DNA of 64,000 nucleotides from Bordetella parapertussis (GCA_945878355.1 CAMCTC010000011.1:1-64000); one strand, 5' to 3'. Shown: positions 50,001 to 58,546, counted from the stretch's first letter. Program-made: numbers and translations. The notes: generated by a model from the letters alone, not told the origin.

Positions 50001-52882
50001 ATCACGATCAGCGAATGCCCGGCCTCGAGCAGCTTGCGCAAGCTGCGCATCAGCTTGGCGATGTCGTCAAAGTGCAGGCCGGTGGTCGGCTCGTCGAACA
50101 GGAACAGCGTGCCGCGCCTGGCCGCAGGTTGCCTGGGTCCTTGCGCGGCGTCGGCCAGAAAGCCTGCCAGCTTCAGTCGCTGAGCTTCGCCGCCTGACAG
50201 CGTGGGCACCGGCTGGCCGAGCCGCACATAGTCCAGCCCGACATCGACGATGGGCTGCAGCCTGGCCGTGACTGCGGTGTCGCCGGAAAACACGGTCATC
50301 GCCTCGGCGACGGTGAGCTCCAGCACCTCGGCCACCGACAGCTGCCAGGCGCCGCGGGTCAGCTTGACTTCCAGCAGTTCGGCACGGAAGCGCTTGCCGT
50401 CGCAATCGGGGCAGCGCAGGTAGACGTCGGACAGGAACTGCATCTCCACATGCTCAAAGCCCGAGCCACCGCAGGTCGGGCAGCGCCCGTTGCCGGCGTT
50501 GAAGCTGAACATGCCGGCGGTGTAGCTGCGCTCGACAGCGAGCGGCGCGAAAGCGAACAGCTTGCGGATCTCGTCGAATGCGCCGACATAGCTGGCCGGG
50601 TTGCTGCGCGCGGTCTTGCCGATCGGGCTTTGGTCGACGAACACCGCCTCGCTCAGCCAGTCCATGCCCAGCAACGCGTCGTGCTGGCCCGCACCCTCGG
50701 TGGGCTTGCCGAAGTGGCGCAACAGCGCCGGCACCAGCACGTCCTGGATCAGCGTGCTCTTGCCCGAACCGCTGACGCCCGTCACCACAGTCAAGCGCTG
50801 CAGCGGGAAGACGATCTCCAGGTTCTTCAGGTTGTGCTCGCGCGCGCCCTGCAGTATCAGTTTCGGCGTGGACTCGACGACGAGCCGGCGCAGGCCGATG
50901 CCCACATGCTTGCGCGCGCCCAGGTAGGCACCGGTCAGCGTGTCGGCATGGCGCGCCGCGTCGGGCGTGCCGTCGAAGACGATCTGGCCGCCACGCTCGC
51001 CCGGACCCGGCCCCATGTCGATCAGCCGGTCGGCCGCCAGCATCACCGCCGGATCGTGTTCGACCACCACCAGCGTGTTGCCGGCATCGCGCAGCCGGTG
51101 CATCGCTTCGACAATGCGGCCCATGTCGCGCGGGTGCAGGCCAATGCTGGGCTCGTCGAGCACGAACAGCGTGTTGACCAACGAGGTGCCGAGCGCGGTG
51201 GTCAGGTTGATGCGCTGCACCTCGCCGCCCGACAAGGTGCGACTCTGGCGGTCCAGCGTCAGGTAGCCCAGGCCGACATCGCAGAGGTAGCGCAGCCGGG
51301 TTCGCATCTCGTCGAGCAGCAGTTTCAGCGCTTCGTCGAGCATGCTGCTGGGCAGGTCCAGGCCACGCCGAGTCGCCCCAAGCGGCCTGCTCCCCCTCGG
51401 GGGGGCGACGCCGAAAGCGTCTTGGGGCTCAGGTTCGCCGTCGAAGAAGCTGCGCAGGCGCTGGATAGGCAGCATCATCAGGTCGTGCAGGCTCAAACCC
51501 GGCAAGGCCTCAAGTTGCTCGCGCGACCAGGCTGCGCCTGTCGGCAGAAAACGCTTCTCGGGTTTCTGCACCCCGTCCGCATCGGCTTTCGAGCCGAGAC
51601 GCCACAGCAGCGCCTCGAGCTTGAGCCTGGCGCCGCCGCAAGCCCCACAAGGCGTGTAGCTGCGGTACTTGGACAAGAGCACGCGGATGTGCATCTTGTA
51701 GGCCTTGCTCTCGAGATAGCCGAAGAAGCGACGCACGCCGTACCACTGCTTGTTCCAGTTGCCGGCCCAGTTCGGGTTGCCATCGATCACCCAGTCGCGC
51801 TGGGCTTGGCTGAGCTGGGTCCAGGCGGTGTCGCGCGGGATGCCTGCCTCGCCGGCGTATTTCAGCAAATCGCTCTGGCAATCGGCCCAGGCCGGTGTCT
51901 GCAGCGGCTTGATCACACCGTTGCGCAGTGTCTTGCGGGGGTCGGGGATCACCAGCCCCATGTCGACGCCGATCACCCGGCCGAAGCCACGACAGGTCTC
52001 GCAGGCGCCGAAAGCCGAGTTGAACGAAAACAGCGCGGGCTGCGGGTCGGCGTAGCGCAAGTCGCTGTCGGGACAGTGCAGGCCGGTGGAGTAGCGCCAG
52101 AGATCCGCTTCGGCGCCCTCATTCAAGCAGTAGACGTTGACGCGGCCGCTGCCGCGCTTGATCGACAGCTCGATCGCCTCGACCACCCTGATCTTGTCGG
52201 CGCCGGCCAGCCTGAGCCGGTCGGCCACCACATCGAGCACTTTCCGGTGATCGACCACGCGCTCGGCCTGGACCCGGGTGAAACCGCTGGCCGACAACCA
52301 CTGCTCGACCTCGGCCGCTGTCACGGTCTCGGGCAGCTCGACCGGGAAGGTGATCACCAAACGCGGGTCGCCCTGCGCCGCAGCGCGTGCCATCAGACTG
52401 GCGTAGATCGTCTCGGGCGTGTCGTGTCGCACCGCTTGCGCAGTCTGCTTGTCGAACAGCTGCGCGGCTCGGGCAAACAACAGTTTCAGGTGGTCGTTCA
52501 GCTCGGTCATCGTCCCGACCGTGGAGCGCGAAGTGCGCACCGGATTGGTCTGGTCGATCGCGATCGCCGGCGGCACGCCGTCGACCCGATCGACCGCCGG
52601 CCGATCCATGCGGTCGAGAAACTGCCTCGCGTAGGCCGAAAAGGTCTCGACATAGCGCCTCTGGCCCTCGGCGTAAAGCGTGTCGAACACCAGGCTGGAC
52701 TTGCCAGAACCGCTGGGGCCTGTGACCACCGTCATCTCGCCGGTGCGGATGTCGAGGTCGAGGTTCTTCAAGTTGTGCTGGCGCGCGCCGCGTATGCGGA
52801 TCAGCCCGGTCGCGTCGCCAGGTTGATCCGGCGGGGTGGGCTGACGCTCGGTGGCTGGGGACAACTTGGTTCGGCCAGACAT
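47042..52882 (-). CDS. uvrA: double-length UvrA (tandem excinuclease ATPase fusion)
   Basis: A protein of 1946 aa, about twice the usual ~940-aa UvrA. The start is ATG 52882 with AGGAG nine bases upstream; the frame is open 18 codons further. Two complete UvrA units are fused in tandem. Four P-loops are seen (GPSGSGKSS once, GVSGSGKST three times), four LSGGE signatures and four Walker B/FDEP-type motifs. Zn-finger cysteine sets (CGACGG, CPTC/CPDC, CPQC/CPDC, CPAC/CDAC) recur. Such long UvrA proteins occur in Burkholderiales and Xanthomonads. It recognises damaged DNA or a related substrate. A palindromic 54-bp element lies in frame near residues 486-503. Confidence 0.92.
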   Translation of the reverse strand: MSGRTKLSPATERQPTPPDQPGDATGLIRIRGARQHNLKNLDLDIRTGEMTVVTGPSGSGKSSLVFDTLYAEGQRRYVETFSAYARQFLDRMDRPAVDRVDGVPPAIAIDQTNPVRTSRSTVGTMTELNDHLKLLFARAAQLFDKQTAQAVRHDTPETIYASLMARAAAQGDPRLVITFPVELPETVTAAEVEQWLSASGFTRVQAERVVDHRKVLDVVADRLRLAGADKIRVVEAIELSIKRGSGRVNVYCLNEGAEADLWRYSTGLHCPDSDLRYADPQPALFSFNSAFGACETCRGFGRVIGVDMGLVIPDPRKTLRNGVIKPLQTPAWADCQSDLLKYAGEAGIPRDTAWTQLSQAQRDWVIDGNPNWAGNWNKQWYGVRRFFGYLESKAYKMHIRVLLSKYRSYTPCGACGGARLKLEALLWRLGSKADADGVQKPEKRFLPTGAAWSREQLEALPGLSLHDLMMLPIQRLRSFFDGEPEPQDAFGVAPPRGSRPLGATRRGLDLPSSMLDEALKLLLDEMRTRLRYLCDVGLGYLTLDRQSRTLSGGEVQRINLTTALGTSLVNTLFVLDEPSIGLHPRDMGRIVEAMHRLRDAGNTLVVVEHDPAVMLAADRLIDMGPGPGERGGQIVFDGTPDAARHADTLTGAYLGARKHVGIGLRRLVVESTPKLILQGAREHNLKNLEIVFPLQRLTVVTGVSGSGKSTLIQDVLVPALLRHFGKPTEGAGQHDALLGMDWLSEAVFVDQSPIGKTARSNPASYVGAFDEIRKLFAFAPLAVERSYTAGMFSFNAGNGRCPTCGGSGFEHVEMQFLSDVYLRCPDCDGKRFRAELLEVKLTRGAWQLSVAEVLELTVAEAMTVFSGDTAVTARLQPIVDVGLDYVRLGQPVPTLSGGEAQRLKLAGFLADAAQGPRQPAARRGTLFLFDEPTTGLHFDDIAKLMRSLRKLLEAGHSLIVIEHNLDVIRSADWIIDLGPEGGEAGGELVCCGTPEDVKAHPSSYTGRALRDYEQSLGIGLSVEEGRPLQLLAKARRDAERAAARLAAGNAIRIVNAKENNLQSLSVDIPRGKFTVVTGVSGSGKSTLAFDILFNEGQRRYLESLNAYARSIVQPAGRPEVDAVYGIPPTVAIEQRLSRGGRKSTVATTTEVWHFLRLLWVKLGTQRCTKDGAEVKPQSVESIAAQLLRDHRGQHVGLLAPLVVNRKGLYTDLAKWAKARGHTHLRVDGEFVKVDPWPRLDRFKEHTLELPVGDLVVSPAKEAELRELLAKALDLGKGVLHLLTPLDGLAEAMAAVDSTAGIGTLKVFSTKRACPQCGTSYPELDPRMFSYNSKHGWCTSCVGTGLTLTREQRKAYDDSVRDDDQKGREQSFPSEEADVEGVSGEPCPDCQGSRLNPIARNIRFDEHTITAVAQWAVGQARAWAGGLALQGRDAAIARDVVSEIRSRLEFLEEVGLGYLTLDRAAPTLSGGEAQRIRLAAQLGSNLQGVCYVLDEPTIGLHPRDNAVLLKALARLSSQGNTLVVVEHDEDTIRRADHLIDIGPGAGKRGGHVVAQGLVADLSANPDSVTGRFLAHPLKHPLLPRRVVNRATLQLGLQGASLHNLRGIDIELPLQRLVAVTGVSGSGKSTLARDVLLANVQAIVATKVSKAGRDALAAGVLPALVGCTGLTGFEPIDRVLEVDQTPIGKTPRSCPATYIGFWDTIRKLFTETLEAKARGYAASRFSFNTGDGRCPACEGQGLRTIAMSFLPDVKVACDACHGQRFSPETLAVSWRGKSIGDVLRMEVDEAVDFFASMPSIAHPLQLLKDVGLGYLTLGQPSPTLSGGEAQRIKLVTELSKVRDDVTRRGQKPPHTLYVLDEPTVGLHMADVERLIRVLHRLVTGGHSVVVIEHDLDLIAEADWVIDLGPEGGDAGGQVVAAGPPELLVVRGTHTGVALAPVLARDEQR
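51375..51428. repeat. MITE-like palindromic element inside uvrA
   Basis: 54 bp bounded by GCCCCAAG and its inverse CTTGGGGC, with a CCCCCTCGGGGG core. Its length is 18 codons, so the uvrA frame is kept. It encodes a Pro/Gly/Arg-rich insert between the first unit's insertion domain and the LSGGE-containing part. Confidence 0.65.
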
Positions 52883-53029
52883 CGGGCGCACTCCTGGGGG
52901 CAAGGCCCAACATTCTAGGGAGGGTATGGCCGCCAACAGGGTTGCGGGGCGATCGGTCGACCGACCGAGCCCGTGATGCGAAATGGGTCCGCTTCGGCCT
53001 TGGCGAGCTCGACTACACCAACCCGGCGA

Positions 53030-54112
53030 TCATCGGCGCCAACGGGCGGCGCTGAGCGCGCGCAATCGGCCCACCACGCCGGTGGGAAAGTGGTAGACCG
53101 ACAGCACGAACAGCAGGCCTAGCCAGAGCAGCCAGCGGTCGGGCGAGACCAGTTGGCCCAGCAGCGGCACGCCGTCGAAGGCTTGGGCACCCAACTTGAG
53201 CAGGTCCTGCAGGTAGTTCTGCGCCAGCACGAACAGCACCGCACCGACCACCGCGCCGTACATCGTTCCCATGCCGCCGATCACCACCACCAGCAGGATG
53301 TCGAGCATGACCTCGAAGCTCAGCGTGGTGTCAGGCCCGGTGTAGCGCAGCCACAGCGCCAGCAGCGCGCCGGCGACGCAGGCGAACAAGGCCGCCATCA
53401 CGTTGCTCAAGGTGCGGAACACGACCGTGCGGTAGCCGATCGCCTCGGCCCGAAAGTCGTTCTCTCGGATCGCCTGCAGCACCCGGCCAAAAGGTGAGTT
53501 GACGATGCGCAGCAAGGCCAGGAACGACAGCGTGACGACGGCGAACAACAGGTAGTAGCTGACGACCCGACCATCTATCGTCAGGCCCATCCAGGGCGCG
53601 TCCAGCGGCTCGAACGCCGGGCTCAGCCAAACCGGATTCTTGAAGCTCAGGCCGTCTTCACCGCCGCTGAAGTCGCTGAGCTGCGAGGCGAGGGTCTGGA
53701 AGGCTGAGGCCACGGCCAGCGTGATCATCGCGTAGAAGATCGCCTTGACGCGCAGCGAGAACAGGCCAATCAGCAAGGACAGGCCCAGCGACAACAGCAG
53801 CGCCAGGCCCAGGCCCAGCGCCAGCGCGCCCCAGCCAGCACCGAGCCGGTGGCTCGCGATCGCGACACCGTAAGCGCCGATGCCGAAGAACATCGTGTGG
53901 GCGAAGCTGACGATGCCGGTATAGCCCAGCAGCAGGTCGTAGCTGGCCACCAGCAGGATGAACACCAGCATCTTGGCCGCCACGCCCAGCGCCTTGCTGC
54001 CGGGGAAAGCAAACGGCGCGATGGCCAGGCCGATGACGATCAGCATCAAAATCAGCGCGAGCCAGCGGCTGCGCGGCAGGTCGTGGGAGAGCAGTCTATT
54101 TAGCATTTTCAT
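53030..54112 (-). CDS. livM: branched-chain amino-acid-type ABC permease LivM
   Basis: A protein of 360 aa with about ten helices. The family block GYTGIVSFAHTMFFGIGAYG and the cytoplasmic NSPFGRVLQAIRENDFRAEAIGY loop that meets the ATPase are seen. It follows livH by 180 bp, an unusual gap for the family, which contains one copy of a 63-bp repeat. Confidence 0.92.
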   Translation of the reverse strand: MKMLNRLLSHDLPRSRWLALILMLIVIGLAIAPFAFPGSKALGVAAKMLVFILLVASYDLLLGYTGIVSFAHTMFFGIGAYGVAIASHRLGAGWGALALGLGLALLLSLGLSLLIGLFSLRVKAIFYAMITLAVASAFQTLASQLSDFSGGEDGLSFKNPVWLSPAFEPLDAPWMGLTIDGRVVSYYLLFAVVTLSFLALLRIVNSPFGRVLQAIRENDFRAEAIGYRTVVFRTLSNVMAALFACVAGALLALWLRYTGPDTTLSFEVMLDILLVVVIGGMGTMYGAVVGAVLFVLAQNYLQDLLKLGAQAFDGVPLLGQLVSPDRWLLWLGLLFVLSVYHFPTGVVGRLRALSAARWRR

Positions 54113-54117
54113 GTCAA

Positions 54118-54180
54118 CCCCTCGTCCGACGGGTACATCGGCCGATCCCCCAAGGGGATGCGGGCCGGCTTGGTGACCTG
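54118..54180. repeat. 63-bp repeat, copy a (livH-livM spacer)
   Basis: About 84 percent identical by eye (10 differences in 63) to 55289-55351 in the same orientation. The core GATCCCCCAAGGGGAT is palindromic. Confidence 0.65.
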
Positions 54181-54292
54181 AGGTCGAACTCGGGCAGTCC
54201 CTGCGGACTGCCCGTGCCTGCCGAGGACCATCGGCCTCTGGCCGATGGTGGCCCGGCGCTCGGCCCGCCAGCTTCGATCAACGATGAGCCTT

Positions 54293-55384
54293 TCATCGGT
54301 TCGTCACGGGATACAGGCCCTGCGGCCGCCACAGCAGGATCGCCACCATCAGCCCGATGTTGGAGAAAAGCGCCACCTTGGGCGCCAGGAAGCCGGTGTA
54401 GTTGGCCATCAGCCCGACCAGCAGCGCGCCGACGAAGCAGCCCAGCGTCGAGCCCAAGCCGCCGATGATGATGACGATGAAGATCAGCACATTGACCTGG
54501 GCGCCGATCTGCGGCGTGACGTTCTGCTGGTACAGCCCCCACATCACGCCACCCAGGCCCGCCAGCGCCGATCCGGCGACAAACACGCCGACGAACAGCC
54601 GCCGGATGCGGTAGCCCAGGCTCTCGACCATCTCGCGGTCCTGCACGCCGGCGCGGATCAGCAGGCCGACCTTGGTGCGGTTGAGCGTCCAGGCCAGCAA
54701 GGCAAACACCAGCAGCCCGATCGCGCCGGCCAGCACCCGGTAGATCTCGACCGACGCACCGTCGCCGATGGCGATCAACCAGGAGCCGCGCAGTGCCGAC
54801 GGAAGCGGCAACGCGATCTGCTGCGGGCCCCAGATCACCTTGATCAACTCTTCGGCGACGATCATGCCGCCCATCGTGATCAGGATCTGCTTGAGATGCA
54901 GGCCGTAGACCGGCCGAACGATCACGCGCTCGAATGCCCAGCCCACCGCGCCCGCCACGACCATCGCAGCGAGCATCGCCGCAAACACGCTGGCAAACTG
55001 GGCTGGCGGTGATTCGCCGGCCCAATCGGCCAGCCCGCCGATCACCGTGGTGGCGACGAAAGCGCCCAGCGCGATGAACACGCCGTGGCCGAAATTGAGC
55101 ACATCCATCAAGCCGAACACCAGCGTCAGGCCCGAGGCGATCACGAAGATGATCAGCCCCATCGCCAGCCCGGCGACGGTCAGCGTCAACCAGCTGCTCG
55201 GGCTGGCGATGGCGGGCAAGGCCAGCCCCATCAGCCCGCCCAGCAAGCCCAGCGGGCGCCAGTCGAACTGAGCCTTCGGGATCTGGAGCCCCTCGACCGG
55301 CGCGTACGCCGGCCGGTCCCCCGAGGGGACGCGGGCCGCCTTGGTGAACTGGCGCTCGGCCCGCTTCGCTTCGTTGGTCGTCAT
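54293..55384 (-). CDS. livH: branched-chain amino-acid-type ABC permease LivH
   Basis: A protein of 363 aa. The membrane part starts near residue 45 and has GLTLVFGLMDVLNFGHGVFIALGA, typical LivH. The N-terminal ~45 residues are extra and partly encoded by the 63-bp repeat, so either the true start is further downstream or the repeat has become coding. The ATG overlaps the livF stop. Confidence 0.9.
   Translation of the reverse strand: MTTNEAKRAERQFTKAARVPSGDRPAYAPVEGLQIPKAQFDWRPLGLLGGLMGLALPAIASPSSWLTLTVAGLAMGLIIFVIASGLTLVFGLMDVLNFGHGVFIALGAFVATTVIGGLADWAGESPPAQFASVFAAMLAAMVVAGAVGWAFERVIVRPVYGLHLKQILITMGGMIVAEELIKVIWGPQQIALPLPSALRGSWLIAIGDGASVEIYRVLAGAIGLLVFALLAWTLNRTKVGLLIRAGVQDREMVESLGYRIRRLFVGVFVAGSALAGLGGVMWGLYQQNVTPQIGAQVNVLIFIVIIIGGLGSTLGCFVGALLVGLMANYTGFLAPKVALFSNIGLMVAILLWRPQGLYPVTNR
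55289..55351. repeat. 63-bp repeat, copy b (within the livH 5' end)
   Basis: Second copy of the repeat at 54118, here covering about codons 12-32 of livH as annotated. The core is GGTCCCCCGAGGGGAC. Confidence 0.6.
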
Positions 55385-56118
55385 GCAGTCGCTCCCAGCG
55401 ACAGGCCCAGCAGCCGTTGCTGCATGGCTTGATCTTCGGCCAACTCGGCCATGGTCCCGCGGTGTACGACCCGGCCGTTGTCCATCACCGCCACCTGGTC
55501 GCCCAAGGCCTGGGCCATCGCGAAGTTCTGCTCGACCAACAAGATGGTGGTGCGCTGGCGCTTGAGTTCATGGAAAGCGTCGATCAGGTTGCGGACGATG
55601 GAAGGCGCCAAGCCCTTGCTGGGCTCGTCGATCAATATCAGCAAACGCGGCTCGATGATGGCGCGGGCCACCGCCAGCATCTGCTTCTGCCCACCGGACA
55701 GCTTGCCCGCCGGGTAGAGCCAGAATTTCTTCAGCGCAGGGAAGAGCTCGAAGATCCATTCCAGCCGTCGGGTGTCGAGCTCGCCTGCGTGGCGCGCGGC
55801 GCGGGCGGCCAGCACCATGTTGTCCTTGACCGTCAGGTCGCTGAAGATGCCCATGCTCTCGGGCACATAGGCGATGCCCTGGGTCGCGATGTCAGGCGTG
55901 GCCTGGCCTTTGATCGACCGGCCCATGAAGCGCAACTCGCCCGCGCTGGCCGGCCACAGACCCATGATGGTTCGCAGCGTGGTGGTCTTGCCCGCGCCGT
56001 TGCGGCCCAGCAGCATCGTCACCTGGCCCTCGGGCACCGCGAAGTCGACACCGTGCAGGATGTGGTACGCGCCGATGTGGGTGTGTACGCCTCGCAGCAC
56101 CAGGAATTCGTCGTTCAT
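55381..56118 (-). CDS. livF: ABC transporter ATPase LivF
   Basis: A protein of 245 aa. It has LGRNGAGKTTTLRTIMGL (Walker A), KLSGGQKQMLAVARA and LLILIDEPSKGLAP. Second ATPase of the importer, overlapping livG and livH on either side. Confidence 0.93.
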   Translation of the reverse strand: MNDEFLVLRGVHTHIGAYHILHGVDFAVPEGQVTMLLGRNGAGKTTTLRTIMGLWPASAGELRFMGRSIKGQATPDIATQGIAYVPESMGIFSDLTVKDNMVLAARAARHAGELDTRRLEWIFELFPALKKFWLYPAGKLSGGQKQMLAVARAIIEPRLLILIDEPSKGLAPSIVRNLIDAFHELKRQRTTILLVEQNFAMAQALGDQVAVMDNGRVVHRGTMAELAEDQAMQQRLLGLSLGATA

Positions 56119-56906
56119 GCGGGATGCCCTCCTGGCTCGGCGGCGGGGCCACCGAGGTAGGCTTGCTGCACGATAGGCGAGGCGATCACCGCCGTCGGCT
56201 CACCGTCGGCCACCAGTTGGCCGTTGTGCAGCACGATGATGCGGTCGGCCAGTTCACGCACCACGTCCATCTTGTGCTCGACCAGCAATATCGTGGCATC
56301 GCGTCGCGCCTTCAGCGCGCGGATCAGGTCCAGGATCACCGGCACCTCGTCAACGCCCATGCCAGCGGTCGGCTCGTCGAACATGAAGACCCGGGGGTCG
56401 AGCGCGATCAGCAACGCCACCTCGAGCTTGCGCTGGTCGCCATGCGGCAAGCTGCTGGCATGAGCCTGCGCCTTGTCGGCCAGCCGCACCTGGGTCAGGA
56501 TGGCCTGCGCCTCGTCAATCCAGGCCTTGCGGTCGAGCCAGACACGCCAGAAGTCCACCCCGCCCCAAGCACCGCTCCGCCCGCGCCCAGCCTCGCGGGC
56601 CTGGATCGCCAAGCGCACGTTCTCAAGCACCGTCAGGTTGGCAAACAACTGGGTCAGCTGGAAGGCCCGACCCAGACCGCGCCTGGTGCGCAGCGGCGCC
56701 GACATTCGGGTGATGTCCTGCCCGTCGAGCAGCACCCTGCCCTCGCTGGCCGGCAGCTGGCCAGAGATCAGGTTGAAGAAGGTGGTCTTGCCCGCACCGT
56801 TGGGACCGACGATGGCGGTGAGCGTGCCCGGCGCAAACGCACAGGACACATGGTCGACGGCCACGTGTCCGCCAAAACGGATGGTCAGGTCTTGGGTTTC
56901 GAGCAT
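56115..56906 (-). CDS. livG: ABC transporter ATPase LivG
   Basis: A protein of 263 aa from the ATG at 56906 (MLETQDLTIRFGGHVAV). Walker A is VGPNGAGKTTFFNLISG, Walker B FMFDEPTAGMGVDE, and the C-terminal LHNGQLVADGEP is typical. The signature helix reads SSLPHGDQRKLEVALLIALDP, the degenerate LivG form. It lies 117 bp downstream of the binding-protein gene across a large hairpin. Confidence 0.93.
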   Translation of the reverse strand: MLETQDLTIRFGGHVAVDHVSCAFAPGTLTAIVGPNGAGKTTFFNLISGQLPASEGRVLLDGQDITRMSAPLRTRRGLGRAFQLTQLFANLTVLENVRLAIQAREAGRGRSGAWGGVDFWRVWLDRKAWIDEAQAILTQVRLADKAQAHASSLPHGDQRKLEVALLIALDPRVFMFDEPTAGMGVDEVPVILDLIRALKARRDATILLVEHKMDVVRELADRIIVLHNGQLVADGEPTAVIASPIVQQAYLGGPAAEPGGHPA

Positions 56907-57000
56907 GGGGTGCGTTCGCCGGCCCGAGGGCCGGCGCATCGACAGTCTGACTGGAGCCCTCTCCCGGAGGGGGCTGGGGGAGTACAACGGACGGGAATCG

Positions 57001-57049
57001 AGGTCCCGACCGGAATCAGCGCATCAGCGCTGATTCCGGATCGGGACCT
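57001..57049. terminator. long hairpin spanning the livK stop codon
   Basis: Arms 57001-57022 and 57027-57049 pair over 22 bp with one bulged base; the loop ATCA contains the livK stop. No T run follows on the minus strand, so it is more likely a transcript-stabilising or attenuating structure than a simple terminator. Confidence 0.7.
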
Positions 57050-58247
57050 GCATTTCTTCGGCCTTGATCTCCCGCACCAATTCCGGCACGCCCCAGGCAA
57101 AAGCCGGGTCCACCTTGATCTTGAAGTGGTACATGTCCTGCAGCGCCTGGTGGTCTTCCTTGCGAAACACCATCTTGCCCTTGGGCGTCTGGAAGCTCAT
57201 GCCCTCCATCGCCGCGATCAGCTTGTTGGTGTTGGTGTCACCCTTGGTCCGCTTCAGCGCCTCGACGACCGCGATCGCCGCGCTCATGCCACCGGCGGTG
57301 AAAAAATCGGGCGGCGACTTGTACTTGGTGTAGTGGTTGGCCACCAGCCACTCGTTGACCGGGTTCTTCGGTATGCCGAAGTAGTAGTACAGCCCGCCTT
57401 CCATGCCGGGGAACTGCTTGTAGGCGGTCATCGCCGGCAGGATGTTGCCGCCGGTGGCGATCTCGATGTTGTGGCGCTTGAAGTCGAGGTCGGCAATCTT
57501 GAACGGGTTGCCGCCAGCCCAGATGATCCAGACGATCTTGCGACCTGGCTGGTCCTTGAGCTTGTCAATGATGCGCTGGGCGGCGGCGGTGAAATCTGTG
57601 GTTGCTGCGGGCAGGTATTCCTCGTGCGCGAGCTTGGACTTCTTCAGCGCTTCCCGGAAAGCCTTGACGCCGTCCTTGCCGAAAGCGTTGTCCTGCGCCA
57701 GCGTGACCAGCGTGGTGCCAAGCTTGTCCAGCGCCACCGCGTTGGCGATCGCGTCCTGGCTGGAGTTGCGGCCGGTGCGGAAGATGTACTTGTTCCACTT
57801 GTCGCCCGTGATCGAATCGGCCACCGCGGGCTCGACCAGCAAGATCTTCTTGTACTCCTCGGCCACCGGCAGCATGGCCAGCGCGACGGGCGATGCGGTC
57901 GGACCAACCGCGATGTCGACCTTGTCGTCAGCATAGGCTGCGGCCAGCGCGCTCTTGCCCACGTCAGCCTTGCCCTGGTCGTCCTTCTCGATCACCACCA
58001 GCTTCTTGCCCTCGACCGAGAAGCTGCCGCCGGTGGCGTAGTCGAGGCCGAGGTTGAAGCCGATGATGGTTTGCTTGGCGTAGGCCTCCAGCGGGCCGCT
58101 CTTGCTGGCGATCAGCGCGATGCGGATCTCGGCAGGTTTTTGCGCGATAGCGGCTGCAGGCAGCAACAGGTTGGCGCCAAGGGCTGAGATCGCCAGCGAG
58201 AGGGTGCTCAGCGCAGCTTGGCGGCGCGAATTGGAAGTTTTGGTCAT
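57024..58247 (-). CDS. periplasmic substrate-binding protein (LivK-type)
   Basis: A protein of 407 aa from the ATG at 58247 with CAGGAG upstream. A signal peptide ends near AAAIAQ. The type I periplasmic-binding fold is seen: IRIALIASKSGPLEAYAKQ at the N-terminus, VVIEKDDQGKADVG and VDIAVGPTASPVAL. Its size and KWNKYIFRTGRNSSQD segment resemble receptors for amides, short acids or aromatic acids as well as branched-chain amino acids, so the ligand is open. First gene of the importer. Confidence 0.9.
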   Translation of the reverse strand: MTKTSNSRRQAALSTLSLAISALGANLLLPAAAIAQKPAEIRIALIASKSGPLEAYAKQTIIGFNLGLDYATGGSFSVEGKKLVVIEKDDQGKADVGKSALAAAYADDKVDIAVGPTASPVALAMLPVAEEYKKILLVEPAVADSITGDKWNKYIFRTGRNSSQDAIANAVALDKLGTTLVTLAQDNAFGKDGVKAFREALKKSKLAHEEYLPAATTDFTAAAQRIIDKLKDQPGRKIVWIIWAGGNPFKIADLDFKRHNIEIATGGNILPAMTAYKQFPGMEGGLYYYFGIPKNPVNEWLVANHYTKYKSPPDFFTAGGMSAAIAVVEALKRTKGDTNTNKLIAAMEGMSFQTPKGKMVFRKEDHQALQDMYHFKIKVDPAFAWGVPELVREIKAEEMQVPIRNQR

Positions 58248-58546
58248 GCGGAATCTCCTGCTACTGGTTTTGTCGAGCGTCGCTCGAGCTCGATCTTGAC
58301 ACGCATTAGGCCAGCCCAAGCCGATGCGTTGTCAGATTGCTGCAAACTCGTGTCTATCCTTGACTTGGCGTGGGCATTGCCTGCCCTGTCAATTCATGGG
58401 TTAGCCAGATGTCGGCAGCGCCACGACCGAAAGACCTTTTCTGATGCCAGTGCCTGCGCGGGTCGCTGCCGTGGCTAGACCGATCACCCTCCGCCGACAC
58501 CGCTGGGCCGGCGACAATTCGCACAGACCGACTTCAAGCGCTTGCG

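Noticed and set aside
50450..52918. An 822-codon plus-strand open frame opposite uvrA.
   Set aside because: Antisense shadow of a long GC-rich gene, with no recognisable domain.
52940..53055. Plus-strand frame ending WVRFGLGELDYTNPAIIGANGRR beside livM and the uvrA promoter.
   Set aside because: Looks faintly protein-like, but it is short, has no start signal and overlaps livM; it could be a remnant or chance.
56124..58187. A 687-codon plus-strand open frame opposite livG and livK.
   Set aside because: Antisense shadow, rich in His, Arg, Asp and Val; it crosses two well-supported genes.
58248..58546. TTGACA hexamers on both strands between livK and the hydrolase gene.
   Set aside because: No -10 at proper spacing was found for either strand, so no promoter is annotated.
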